In this document: positions 36,098-45,235 of the stretch, piece by piece
Layout of the letters: the number at the start of each line of letters is the position of its first letter
How positions within the stretch are numbered: the stretch's first letter is position 1
DNA from: Colwellia sp. 20A7
GTDB taxonomy: Bacteria; Pseudomonadota; Gammaproteobacteria; Enterobacterales; Alteromonadaceae
Length of the DNA: 64,000 nt
NCBI RefSeq assembly: GCF_009832865.1
Contig: NZ_CP047130.1
Span: 3,100,001-3,164,000 of the forward strand
Direction: 5' to 3'
Made by a program: the position numbers and the translations under genes
Notes under the pieces: generated by a model
What the model was told of the DNA's origin: nothing
Seen by the model: only the letters and a program-made list of their open reading frames with translations
The model's database searches: none

Positions 36098-38206
36098 ATG
36101 AAACTCAAACGTACTTTTGCATTTTCAGCATTGATATTAGCGATGGGACTGCCTGCTTATGCGCAAGAAGCCCAGTCAGAAAAAACTGCTGAAATAGAGA
36201 ACGACAACGTTGAAAAAATACTTATTGTTGGCGTTCGTCAAGACCGAGTTAGCCAAGGTGCTACTGGCTTAAGTATGGAGCTTAATGAAACGCCACAATC
36301 AATTAGTGTTATAAGCGCTGAACAAATTGAAAACTTTGCTGCTAATAGTATTAATGACGTTATGAAAATGGCGACAGGTATTACCGTAGAACAGGGTGAA
36401 ACTAATCGTACTCGATATACCGCACGTGGTTTTGATATTAAAAACACACAAGTTGATGGTATCGGCCTGCCTAATGGCTGGGGTCTAGTTACCGGTGCAA
36501 TGGAAAGTTACGGTTATGAAAAAATAGAAATTATTCGTGGTGCCAATGGTCAACTAACTGGTGTTGGTAACTCTGCAGGAACAGTTAACTATGTACGTAA
36601 GCGACCAACCAATGAAAATGAGGGCGAAGTAGGTGTAACTTTAGGCTCGTACGATCTTAAACGTTTACAAGCCGATTATTCGTTCTTTTTAACTGACAGT
36701 GGTAGCTGGGCTGCACGCGTTGTTGCTGTTGCAGAAGATTCAGGTTCATACCTTGATGGCTTAGAAGATGATCGTACCTACCTTTCTTTTGTCGTTGATG
36801 GCCAATTAACTGATAATTCAACATTGGCGTTCGGTGCATCACATCAAGATGCTAATAGTGATGGTGTTATGTGGGGCGGGCTACCATTGGTTTATGCTAA
36901 TGGCACACAAGCAGATTTTGATGTGGGTACTAGCCCAACGCAAGAGTGGACCATGTGGGATGCCGTCAACACTAACTTTTTTGCTGAATATACTTATACC
37001 TTTGATAATGATTGGGAAATTAAAACTACCTACAATAGACAAGAATCTGATGACCAAAGTAAATTACTATACGTTACTGACGCATATGGTATTTTTGATA
37101 GTGAAACTAATTTAGGTTTGGCAAGTCAACCAGGTTTATATGATTCAGAATTTAGTGCTAATTTATTTGATCTAACCGTTAAAGGTGAATTTAACTTGTT
37201 TGGTAAGGTACATGAACTCATGTTCGGCGCAAGTAACTCTAAAAGTACGGATGTTTCACTCACTAGCACTTATGATAAAGAAACAACACCCGCTTACGGC
37301 TTTACGCCTGCTTTTCCTTACGCGCTAAATGCTATTCCAGAGCCTGAATGGTCTGATAAATTCATTTATGCAGATCTTGATGTAACACTTACACGCGTAT
37401 TTGGTTCAACCAAGTTAAATGTAACGGATAACTTATTTGTAATCGCTGGCTTTAATGCTATTGATTATACTCGTAAAGGTTACAACTCAGGCGGTGAAGT
37501 TGACAATGAAGAGAATGAAATTAGCCCTTATCTTGGCGTAACGTATTCTATTACTGATGATATTAACCTTTATGTAAGTTATTCAGACATTTATCAACCT
37601 TTAGAGCAATATGATATCGAGGGACAATTTTTAGATCCTAGCAAAGGCGTTAATTACGAAATAGGCGTAAAAACGCAATGGTTTGACGATAACCTACTGA
37701 CTACTTTCTCAATATTTAGTGCTGAACAAGAGAATATCGCTGTTTTTGCAGGACGTGACGAGCTAGGAAATAGTTACTATGAAGGTGCAACAATGGACTC
37801 TAAAGGTTTCGAGTTAGAAGTTGCGGGTAATATCACTGAGAACTTAAATGCTACTTTTGCTTACACCTTTTTAGATATAGAAGATGAGCTTGGTGATAAC
37901 ACCAGTGCATGGGAGCCTAAAGATACCGTTAAATTTACCTTAGCTTATAATTTACCGCAGCTGCCAGAATTAAAACTTGGTTTAGGTGGTAGATGGCAAT
38001 CGGAAGTAGAGAATGCGACAGGCTCTGTTAAGCAAGACTCTTACTTATTGGTTAATGCCTTTGCTCGCTGGAATGTATCTAACGATCTCGCTATACAAGC
38101 AAATATTGATAATATCACCGATGAAAAATATATTACTAGCCTGAAAAACGTAGGCTTTTATGGTGCTCCTATCACAGCAAGTGTTGGCTTAACTTATAGC
38201 TTTTAA
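36098..38206 (+). CDS. TonB-dependent siderophore receptor
   Basis: Outer-membrane ferric-siderophore receptor of 702 residues. The ATG at 36098 is chosen because AGGAA precedes it and it begins a clean signal peptide (MKLKRTFAFSALILAMGLPAYAQ); an upstream in-frame ATG would add 18 hydrophilic residues. The plug domain (about 60-165) has PQSISVISAEQIENF and RGANGQLTGVGNSAGTVNYV; the barrel ends in the aromatic GLTYSF. It resembles FhuE/FpvA-like receptors, but ligand cannot be assigned. Divergent from the PepSY gene with Fur-like sites between them. Confidence 0.9.
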   Translation: MKLKRTFAFSALILAMGLPAYAQEAQSEKTAEIENDNVEKILIVGVRQDRVSQGATGLSMELNETPQSISVISAEQIENFAANSINDVMKMATGITVEQGETNRTRYTARGFDIKNTQVDGIGLPNGWGLVTGAMESYGYEKIEIIRGANGQLTGVGNSAGTVNYVRKRPTNENEGEVGVTLGSYDLKRLQADYSFFLTDSGSWAARVVAVAEDSGSYLDGLEDDRTYLSFVVDGQLTDNSTLAFGASHQDANSDGVMWGGLPLVYANGTQADFDVGTSPTQEWTMWDAVNTNFFAEYTYTFDNDWEIKTTYNRQESDDQSKLLYVTDAYGIFDSETNLGLASQPGLYDSEFSANLFDLTVKGEFNLFGKVHELMFGASNSKSTDVSLTSTYDKETTPAYGFTPAFPYALNAIPEPEWSDKFIYADLDVTLTRVFGSTKLNVTDNLFVIAGFNAIDYTRKGYNSGGEVDNEENEISPYLGVTYSITDDINLYVSYSDIYQPLEQYDIEGQFLDPSKGVNYEIGVKTQWFDDNLLTTFSIFSAEQENIAVFAGRDELGNSYYEGATMDSKGFELEVAGNITENLNATFAYTFLDIEDELGDNTSAWEPKDTVKFTLAYNLPQLPELKLGLGGRWQSEVENATGSVKQDSYLLVNAFARWNVSNDLAIQANIDNITDEKYITSLKNVGFYGAPITASVGLTYSF

Positions 38207-38548
38207 TCTTTAGCTTTAAGGTAAAATTAACGTTAAAAACATTCATTTTAACGCATTAAATATAATTCATCCTGAACACGATTAACTCCTGTTTGGTCAT
38301 GTTAAATAGTTAATGCGTTTATTTTTTATAATCTGTATTATTGAAGCCTATGCTACGAAGCTCCTTATAAGCTGTTACATAAGCTGTTCTCATCTTCTAA
38401 TTCCCTCGCTATACTGTAAAAATTAACAAGAACACCATTATTATTCAAAGCATTAGAAAGAATTATGATTAATACTTTATTTAAATGTAATATCAATCAT
38501 CTATCGCGCCAAAATAATACTCAATTAAACGATACCATTTAATAACTT
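38207..38548. other. Gap between TonB receptor and patatin-like genes
   Basis: No gene is seen in these 342 bases. ACGCATTAA (38251-38259) can pair with TTAATGCGT (38310-38318), which is followed by a T-rich run, a possible long-loop terminator for the receptor gene. CTATACT near 38407 could be a -10 box for the downstream gene. Confidence 0.5.
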
Positions 38549-39625
38549 ATGCTAGACATTTACGCAGGCGAAAACGCCTTAACAACTATTCAAGAAAATG
38601 GCTTTAAACAAGAACTGTTTACTAACTTTTTAGGGGCTAGCGGTGGTCCTAAATGGTTTACGCTTTTCGGCTTAGATAAATACCTATTCGGTGACTTCTT
38701 TCAAGAACGCACTACAGAATTAAACCTTATCGGCTCTAGTGCTGGAGCATTTCGTGCGGCTTGCTTCGCGCAAAAAGATCCTGTAGCGGCTATTTCTCGT
38801 TTAGCCGATAAGTACGCGCGTACTGTGTATGACGATAAGCCGACCACTGCTGATATATCAGATTCAGCTGTTGATATGCTGTCCCATATTTTTGGCACAT
38901 CCGGTGTAAATGAAGTATTAAGTAATAACATTTTCAAAGCACATTTTATTGTCGCTAAGTGTAACGGGCTGACAAGCTATGAAAATAAAGCGGTTCAATG
39001 CGCTGGCTTACTTGGTAGTATTTTATTAAATAAAATAGATAGACGTTTATTAAGTTACCAATATGAACGATTCATCTATCGTCCTAAATCAAGCAATTTG
39101 ATCGTAAATGATCCATACAACTTTACTAGTCACTACATAGACTTTACCCAAGACAATATTCCTGATGCCCTTCTCGCTTCAGGCTCAATTCCCATGGTAA
39201 TGTCTGGCATTAAAAATATTGCTAATTCTCCCCAAGGTACCTATAGAGATGGTGGCATTATTGATTATCATTTTGACTTTGCACTTCACAATGAACAAAT
39301 GATTGGTACCAAGCAAAAACAACTCGATAACCTTACGCTATACCCTCATTTTAGTGATAAACCTAAAGCGGGTTGGTTTGATAAAAGCTCGTCTCGTCAA
39401 GTGCTAAATAAACATTATGAAAACACCGTATTACTAGTGCCTTCAGAAAGATTTATCCAATCATTACCTTATAATAAAATTCCAGATAGAAATGACTTTA
39501 AAACATTAGACGCCCCTACTCGTATTAAATATTGGCTTAAAGTATTGAGCGAAACAGACCGATTAGCAGATGCATTTAATGAGTTTATTGTTAAACAAGA
39601 TACCAATAAAATTCAGCGTTTTTAA
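38549..39625 (+). CDS. Patatin-like phospholipase
   Basis: Predicted serine lipid acyl hydrolase, 358 residues. The oxyanion-hole glycines are in FLGASGGPKWF (about 28-38), the nucleophile serine in LIGSSAGAFRA (GxSxG, about 60-70) and the dyad aspartate in YRDGGIIDYH (about 231-240). This is the patatin arrangement. No signal peptide is seen, so it is probably cytoplasmic. It stands alone on the + strand. Substrate and role are unknown; close relatives are annotated only as patatin-like. Confidence 0.8.
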   Translation: MLDIYAGENALTTIQENGFKQELFTNFLGASGGPKWFTLFGLDKYLFGDFFQERTTELNLIGSSAGAFRAACFAQKDPVAAISRLADKYARTVYDDKPTTADISDSAVDMLSHIFGTSGVNEVLSNNIFKAHFIVAKCNGLTSYENKAVQCAGLLGSILLNKIDRRLLSYQYERFIYRPKSSNLIVNDPYNFTSHYIDFTQDNIPDALLASGSIPMVMSGIKNIANSPQGTYRDGGIIDYHFDFALHNEQMIGTKQKQLDNLTLYPHFSDKPKAGWFDKSSSRQVLNKHYENTVLLVPSERFIQSLPYNKIPDRNDFKTLDAPTRIKYWLKVLSETDRLADAFNEFIVKQDTNKIQRF

Positions 39626-39754
39626 TTTACTCTCTTAACCTATTATCTTTAGCTTAATCAGCAGACTGATTGATATTATGTATGGTAGTTGGTGATTTTA
39701 TTTTTAATTGCTTACATACACTTTGCTAAAATGCCCTAGACATGCGAAATAGCT

Positions 39755-39778
39755 ATGCTAACTATACTAACGGATGAG
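39755..39778 (+). promoter_or_regulatory. Promoter-like motif, copy 1
   Basis: ATGCTAACTATACTAACGGA contains a TATACT -10-like box. Nearly the same sequence precedes the DUF2788 gene (56234-56254, 19 of 21 positions shared), and a looser form occurs at 42716-42740. Here it is about 120 bases before ndh. Confidence 0.4.
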
Positions 39779-39893
39779 TTTTATCCATAGTTTAAACGAT
39801 GGCTAATCCGCAATAAATAAGCGAAAATAATTAACTAACAGTATGTTGTGCTTGCATATTAATGAATAATCTAAAAATATGAGAGGAAATACC

Positions 39894-41180
39894 ATGTATA
39901 AAATTGTTATCGTTGGCGGCGGAGCCGGAGGGTTAGAGCTTGCCACTAAACTTGGCAATAAACTAGGTAGGAAAGGTAAGGCTCATATAACTTTAGTAGA
40001 CAAAAACCACACGCATTTATGGAAACCTTTATTACATGAGGTTGCAGCAGGGTCACTTGATGATGGTATTGATGCGTTAAGTTATCGCGTGCATGCAAAG
40101 AGTCATGGTTTTAATTTCAAACTAGCTGCATTAAAAGATATTGATCGCGCAGAAAAAATTATCCAATTAGATAAAATCATTGATCCTGATGGCACTGAAA
40201 TATTACCAGAAAGCACACTAGATTATGACATATTAGTGATGGCATTAGGCAGTGTCACTAATGACTTTAATACAAAGGGTGTTAGTGATAACTGTATATT
40301 TTTAGATAACCCTCAACAAGCAAAAAGATTTCATCATTTAATGCTTAATAAGTATTTGCAATTAGGCGTTAAAGAAACCAATAAGGTCAGTATTGCTATT
40401 GTGGGCGCAGGAGCTACAGGTGTTGAACTTTCGGCTGAGCTGTATAACTCATTAGAGCAAGTCTCAAGTTATGGTTTTGAGCATATTAATAACACTGACT
40501 TAAAGGTTAGCCTAGTAGAAGCTGGCGAAAAAATATTACCCGCCTTGCCAGAGCGTATTTCTAGCTCTGCACACCAAGAATTACTTAAACTAGGTGTTGA
40601 TGTTCGTACTAAAACAATGGTGACTGAAGCAACAAAAGCAGGCTTAATAACGAAAGATGGCGAACTTATTGAGGCTGACTTAATTGTATGGGCTGCAGGT
40701 ATTAAAGCACCCAATTTCTTAAAAGATATTGGGGGATTAGAAACGAATCGTATTAATCAACTAGTCGTTAAGCAAACATTACAAACAACGTTCGATGATA
40801 ACATTTATGCCATTGGTGATTGTGCAAGTTGCCCGCTACCGCAAGGTGGTTTTGTTCCTCCTCGCGCTCAATCAGCTCATCAAATGGCTTCGTTGGTAGC
40901 AAAAAATATTTTTGCCACACTTAAACAAAAGCCACTTAGAGAGTACAAATACACCGACTATGGATCATTAGTTTCCCTTAGTAATTACAGTACTGTGGGT
41001 AGCTTAATGGGAAGCCTTACTAAAGGTTCAATGAAAGTTGAAGGAAGCTTAGCACGCTTAGTTTACGCCTCTTTATATCGCATGCATAAGGTTGCACTGC
41101 ACGGTTATATTAAAACTGCCTTGATGATGCTAGTTGAACGAATTAATCGTATTTTACGCCCTAGGCTAAAATTACATTAA
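39894..41180 (+). CDS. ndh: NADH dehydrogenase, type II
   Basis: Single-subunit flavoprotein transferring electrons from NADH to quinone without proton pumping, 428 residues. FAD site [16 protein letters not shown] near 5-20; NADH site [18 protein letters not shown] near 170; second FAD segment [11 protein letters not shown] near 303. A GAGAGGA ribosome site lies before the ATG at 39894; an ATG 15 bases upstream is less suitable. The C-terminal stretch [19 protein letters not shown] is the membrane-anchoring part seen in bacterial Ndh. Confidence 0.92.
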   Translation: MYKIVIVGGGAGGLELATKLGNKLGRKGKAHITLVDKNHTHLWKPLLHEVAAGSLDDGIDALSYRVHAKSHGFNFKLAALKDIDRAEKIIQLDKIIDPDGTEILPESTLDYDILVMALGSVTNDFNTKGVSDNCIFLDNPQQAKRFHHLMLNKYLQLGVKETNKVSIAIVGAGATGVELSAELYNSLEQVSSYGFEHINNTDLKVSLVEAGEKILPALPERISSSAHQELLKLGVDVRTKTMVTEATKAGLITKDGELIEADLIVWAAGIKAPNFLKDIGGLETNRINQLVVKQTLQTTFDDNIYAIGDCASCPLPQGGFVPPRAQSAHQMASLVAKNIFATLKQKPLREYKYTDYGSLVSLSNYSTVGSLMGSLTKGSMKVEGSLARLVYASLYRMHKVALHGYIKTALMMLVERINRILRPRLKLH

Positions 41181-41300
41181 GATTGAATAGTTATCCCTAC
41201 TTCAAAGGATAGAAGGTAGGTCGAGATTTATCTCAACCTACCTAACAATCAGCAAGCTGTCTGCTAATCGATTCTCACTACCTAAATAAAGCTAAAGATT

Positions 41301-41492
41301 TTACTTTATTTTTATAATACCGGCTAAAACTGCAATTGCTCCACCAGCCATTCCAGCCCAAGCTTCAATAGGCGTATCACCATTTAAAGTACGACTTAGC
41401 TGAGAACTAGCTGAATCATAAATATCGTAGCCCCATAAACCGAGAGCCGCACCTGCGATGATAAGGATCACACCAATAGTTCTGTTATTCAT
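41301..41492 (-). CDS. DUF3185 small membrane protein
   Basis: A 63-residue protein with two hydrophobic segments (about 5-20 and 44-60) separated by a polar loop with DIYDSASSQLSRTLNGDTP, which matches the DUF3185 family. Function is unknown. It lies downstream of the YqaE-type gene and aqpZ on the same strand. Confidence 0.75.
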   Translation of the reverse strand: MNNRTIGVILIIAGAALGLWGYDIYDSASSQLSRTLNGDTPIEAWAGMAGGAIAVLAGIIKIK

Positions 41493-41541
41493 TTTTTACT
41501 CCTAATTAACCTTGTTGCTTATATGCAAGAAACATATAGCA

Positions 41542-41703
41542 CTAATCTTTTGTTATCAACCAAAGGGCATGTAAAATACCTGGGACATAAAAACATAAAC
41601 ATAAGATAATGTTTATTAATAAATCTTTACCTACACCACTTTTCAAAAATACTGCTACAGGTGGTAATAGCAAAGCTAAAATAATATGTATTAGTTTGTT
41701 CAT
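41542..41703 (-). CDS. YqaE/Pmp3 family membrane protein
   Basis: A 53-residue protein (MNKLIHIILALLLPPVAVFL.. to ..ALWLITKD). Two hydrophobic helices flank a short loop, with LLPPVAVFLKSGVGKDLLIN and VPGILHALW, the signature of the UPF0057/Pmp3 family. Yeast and plant members counter membrane hyperpolarisation and salt stress; bacterial roles are little known. An AAGGAAAT ribosome site precedes the ATG. It lies between aqpZ (116 bases upstream) and the DUF3185 gene (49 bases downstream), all on the same strand. Confidence 0.88.
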   Translation of the reverse strand: MNKLIHIILALLLPPVAVFLKSGVGKDLLINIILCLCFYVPGILHALWLITKD

Positions 41704-41819
41704 AAAATATATTTCCTTGTCATCATTTGAATAAAAATTTTCCTGATCATATTGGCATACAAGTGCTTTTTTTAAGTTAAAAAATAAAGCAACTTACTTA
41801 CCAGTGAGCATAGTTGTAT

Positions 41820-42521
41820 TTAAGCGTTGTCGCCAGCTTCAAACCATTTATAAACTATCCCAGCCAATACAGCCCCTACAATAGGTGCAACCCAAAAAAG
41901 CCATAACTGAGATACTGCCCAGTCTCCCTGAAAAATTGCAACACCTGTACTTCTTGCCGGATTAACCGATGTATTTGTGACAGGAATACTAATAAGGTGA
42001 ATCAATGTAAGACCAAGGCCAATAGCTAAAGGAGCAAACCCTTGTGGGGCACGTTTATCTGTAGCACCTAAGATAATGATAAGAAACATAAAAGTCATCA
42101 CGATCTCACTAACTAATGCAGCAGTTAAACTATAGCCCCCTGGTGAGTGTTCCGCATAACCATTCGATGCAAAACCGGCCGTAACATCAAAACCCGCTTG
42201 TCCACTAGCAATAATGTACAACACTGCAGCTCCTGCAAGACCACCGGCAACCTGTGCAACAATGTATGGACCCAGTTCGGCAGCTGAAAATCGACCACCT
42301 GACCAAAGACCAATTGAAACAGCAGGGTTAAGATGACAACCAGAGATATGCCCAATAGCGAATGCCATTGTTAATACAGTTAAACCAAATGCTAAAGCAA
42401 CGCCTAATAATCCAATACCAACATCTGGAAATGCTGCTGCAAGCACGGCACTACCACAGCCACCAAGTACTAACCAAAAAGTCCCTATAAACTCAGCACC
42501 CAATTTTTTTGTTAATGTCAT
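41820..42521 (-). CDS. aqpZ: Aquaporin Z
   Basis: Inner-membrane water channel, 233 residues, with six membrane segments. Both NPA motifs are present: [11 protein letters not shown] near 60-70 and [10 protein letters not shown] near 185-194. The R after the second NPA and the H/F-type selectivity residues are consistent with a water-selective AqpZ and not a glycerol facilitator, whose second motif has D after NPA-R. First gene of a possible osmotic-stress set with the two small membrane proteins downstream. Confidence 0.92.
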   Translation of the reverse strand: MTLTKKLGAEFIGTFWLVLGGCGSAVLAAAFPDVGIGLLGVALAFGLTVLTMAFAIGHISGCHLNPAVSIGLWSGGRFSAAELGPYIVAQVAGGLAGAAVLYIIASGQAGFDVTAGFASNGYAEHSPGGYSLTAALVSEIVMTFMFLIIILGATDKRAPQGFAPLAIGLGLTLIHLISIPVTNTSVNPARSTGVAIFQGDWAVSQLWLFWVAPIVGAVLAGIVYKWFEAGDNA

Positions 42522-43031
42522 TTTTATCCCTTTTTATAATTATAGAAAATAGTTTTCTGTTGTGTCTTGTTGTATATCATGTCGATGATTGAGCCATTCC
42601 TATCTACAAAATTAACTACATAGCTGTCCTACTAGTTTTTGATGCTTTAATTTCTGGCATATGACATATTTTAAGATGCCAACAGTAATGTTTTTATTTT
42701 TAGGCACTATTTTAGTGCTAGCTATATAACGGATGATAAATTCAAAAGTCACAATTTTTTATCAATTAAAAAAAACTTATACCAGTTTCATTAATTAGGT
42801 GAACAATTTTATACGTAGAAAAAATTGACAAATATAAGGCATTTATTTCAATAACTAGTTGTTCTAATTATTAAATAAATAACGATGTAGTTGGTGATTT
42901 TAGCAAGTAGAAATGATCACATAGCTAGTGAGATTGGTATGATATGAAAATTGAGAAAAATAGTTGGATAATCAAGTTTATGAAGGTCTAAAAAGTTAAG
43001 AAATATGATTTAAAACTTAAGTAAACTTAAC
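42522..43031. other. 510-base gap between aqpZ and kinase genes
   Basis: No protein gene is visible. It contains a + strand promoter-like motif GTGCTAGCTATATAACGGAT (42716-42735) similar to those before ndh and DUF2788, though no + strand gene follows, and a dispersed-repeat-like stretch TATACCAGTTTCATTAATTA (42778-42797) also seen at 55152. A + strand small RNA is possible but unproven. The aqpZ promoter must also be here. Confidence 0.5.
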
Positions 43032-44912
43032 TCAGTTTAGCTTAGGGTTTTTAGGATAAAAGCGTTCTGGTAGGCTATTAATATGTTCAAAAAAGCGAGT
43101 GTCTTTATAAGGCAGTTTCATAAAACCTGAAATGCCAATGCCGTCAATAGTTGGTAGTAGTGCCATTAATTCTGCTAAGCATTGACTAAATTCTTCAGCT
43201 TTATCGTGATTAAGTAACATCAAGTAACTGTGTATTTTTAAATGCTTGGGTAATACCTCAAAAATGATACAACCAGTGTGGTGTATCAAGTTAATACGCG
43301 CCAATACTGCCATCATTTGTTCAGGTAAATATAGATACTCATCAGGATCTTTACCATCTTCAAAATAAGAATGAAGACGGGTGACATCGTCAATATCAGC
43401 AACATCACTCACTTCAAACGGTATATATTGCTTAGGGTCGGCGATAAAAGGCTTGTTTGGATTATTACGTTCAATATGAAGGGTATTTCTAGCATTAAAT
43501 AAGCAACTCTTAAACACACCAATACGAAAAATCCCTTGCGCTAAGTGAATCATATTACTCACTGCACTTTCAAAAGAGTATTTTAAGCTGGGATCAAACA
43601 AGGTTAAGTTTGAATCAACATAAACACCCTCTTTGGCCCAACGAATAGCTAAACCGCCAACAACAGGGAAATTACCTAATCGACTAAGTGCAGCAATAAA
43701 GGCTTTTTCATTATCACCCATGCCCATTAAATAGTTTTTATAATATTTTTCTAGCTGCACATCATCAATATCACTTAAGCTATCGCCATTAGCTTCTTCT
43801 CTTAAGAATGATTTACGTGAGCCATAAACAACGGTGTCAATTTCTCCCGTTTTACTCGCTGATTTTGATTTAATCCACACAGGTATAAGCACATCAGACT
43901 TAATAACCGTAGGTTTGTCTGACAACACTATTTGCTTCAAATAAGATAAGTTTTTGAAAAAATAATCGCCTGCTTCACAACGTTTTTTTTCATCATCACT
44001 CAACATAGCCGTTAGCACATTTGCTAACATCTTAGGTAAACCTAACGAATTTGGTTCGATGATTTTAGTGCCATATCGACACGATTGCCCCGATGCTATG
44101 GCATACAATGTTGCAGCTAAACCTTGCTCATCAAAACGTGGCGAAGACAAGCCACCGCTAATTTGCTCTGGCCCGATAAAGTAAACATCACCTAACCTAG
44201 CATTGCTGTGTTGTAAATCACTGCTCATTAAGTCCATGACATTATTACTGGTGCTTTGTCCTTTTACATCAAGCTGCGCAATAACAGACGATCCCCAATC
44301 AATCAATTGCACTAACCCTGTATTTTTATCAAAAACAATGTTTGAAGGCTTTATATCGCCATGCACATAGGGTTTACCTTTAGACTGGCTGTATTGATGT
44401 GTCTTTTCGTCGCGTAAATAAAGCAGAATTTCAGCTAGCTGAATGGCAATGCTAACGACTAACTCAGGGGCAAGAGGACCTTGTTGATGGGATAGTTTAT
44501 CTAAATCAATGCCTTTTGCTCGCGTCATTTGTAGAATTGATTGACGTTTTATTTTCTGATAATCAATCACTTTAGGGATTTTAGGATGATTAAGTTGGCC
44601 TTGAATATCGGCTTCTTCACTCAATCTATCTTGAACATGCTGAGGTAAATTAGCACGAGAGAATTTGAAAACAACCTCTTCATCTGCAATATTTACTGCA
44701 GAAAAAACAAAGCCATAAGCACCTTTACCCAACAGCGCAATATTATGATAACCAAGAAACTTCAGTTGTTGTTGGCACAGATCAACCCACTTCTTTAGTT
44801 TTGTCGCATCTTTGTGATTTAACAGGTAAATAGATTGCTCTTCAGCAATATAGAAATGCTGGAGCTTTTTTTCTTCATTTTTTGTATTATTTTTAATTAA
44901 GATCTCGGTCAC
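43032..44912 (-). CDS. Hanks-type serine/threonine protein kinase with unknown C-terminal domain
   Basis: Cytoplasmic protein of 626 residues. The kinase domain (about 55-330) has the glycine loop LGKGAYGFVFSA (61-72), the ATP lysine in VVFKF (83), the catalytic loop VHGDIKPSNIVF (about 184) and the metal aspartate as DWG instead of DFG (about 207). The C-terminal half (about 340-626) has no recognised domain or membrane segment; AALSRLGNFPVVGGLAIRWAKEGVY and the final GISGFMKLPYKDTRFFEHI are its most distinctive parts. It is monocistronic, with 13-bp tandem repeats upstream. Target unknown. Confidence 0.75.
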   Translation of the reverse strand: MTEILIKNNTKNEEKKLQHFYIAEEQSIYLLNHKDATKLKKWVDLCQQQLKFLGYHNIALLGKGAYGFVFSAVNIADEEVVFKFSRANLPQHVQDRLSEEADIQGQLNHPKIPKVIDYQKIKRQSILQMTRAKGIDLDKLSHQQGPLAPELVVSIAIQLAEILLYLRDEKTHQYSQSKGKPYVHGDIKPSNIVFDKNTGLVQLIDWGSSVIAQLDVKGQSTSNNVMDLMSSDLQHSNARLGDVYFIGPEQISGGLSSPRFDEQGLAATLYAIASGQSCRYGTKIIEPNSLGLPKMLANVLTAMLSDDEKKRCEAGDYFFKNLSYLKQIVLSDKPTVIKSDVLIPVWIKSKSASKTGEIDTVVYGSRKSFLREEANGDSLSDIDDVQLEKYYKNYLMGMGDNEKAFIAALSRLGNFPVVGGLAIRWAKEGVYVDSNLTLFDPSLKYSFESAVSNMIHLAQGIFRIGVFKSCLFNARNTLHIERNNPNKPFIADPKQYIPFEVSDVADIDDVTRLHSYFEDGKDPDEYLYLPEQMMAVLARINLIHHTGCIIFEVLPKHLKIHSYLMLLNHDKAEEFSQCLAELMALLPTIDGIGISGFMKLPYKDTRFFEHINSLPERFYPKNPKLN

Positions 44913-44944
44913 AAAAATATAGCCTACCCTGCATTATTCTCTAA

Positions 44945-45010
44945 AACTATCTATAAGAACTGTCTATAAAAACTATCTATAAAAACTATCTATAACAATT
45001 AGTCTATAAC
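44945..45010. repeat. 13-bp tandem repeat upstream of the kinase gene
   Basis: Four units of AACTATCTATAAA with small changes (AACTATCTATAAG, AACTGTCTATAAA, AACTATCTATAAA, AACTATCTATAAC) and a fifth 14-base unit AATTAGTCTATAAC. They end about 30 bases before the kinase start codon, in its 5' untranslated or promoter region. Confidence 0.9.
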
Positions 45011-45087
45011 AACTGCCTTCAGTTCAGTATACATACTCTAGCAAGTTTTATTATCTGATATTTATACTAAAGCTCATCTTCAGATAC

Positions 45088-45116
45088 AAAAATACGCTCA
45101 GTTTGAGCGTATTTTA
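45088..45116. terminator. Terminator downstream of the bkd operon
   Basis: AAAATACGCTCA pairs with TGAGCGTATTTT around a 3-base loop; A and T runs on the two sides allow function on either strand. It ends the bkd operon on the minus strand. The rest of this 323-base gap (44913-45235) holds the 13-bp repeats and TAAAAA repeats near 45165, with no gene. Confidence 0.8.
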
Positions 45117-45235
45117 ATGTATAACTTACCTATGAATTATTATCTACGAGCGATGCTCTATAAATTAAAAATAAAAATAAAAATAAAACTTAAATCAATA
45201 ATCTATCATTACTTAATAAAATTAACACATATGAA

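Noticed and set aside
44945..45010. CRISPR array
   Set aside because: The units are contiguous 13-bp repeats without spacers and no cas gene is near.
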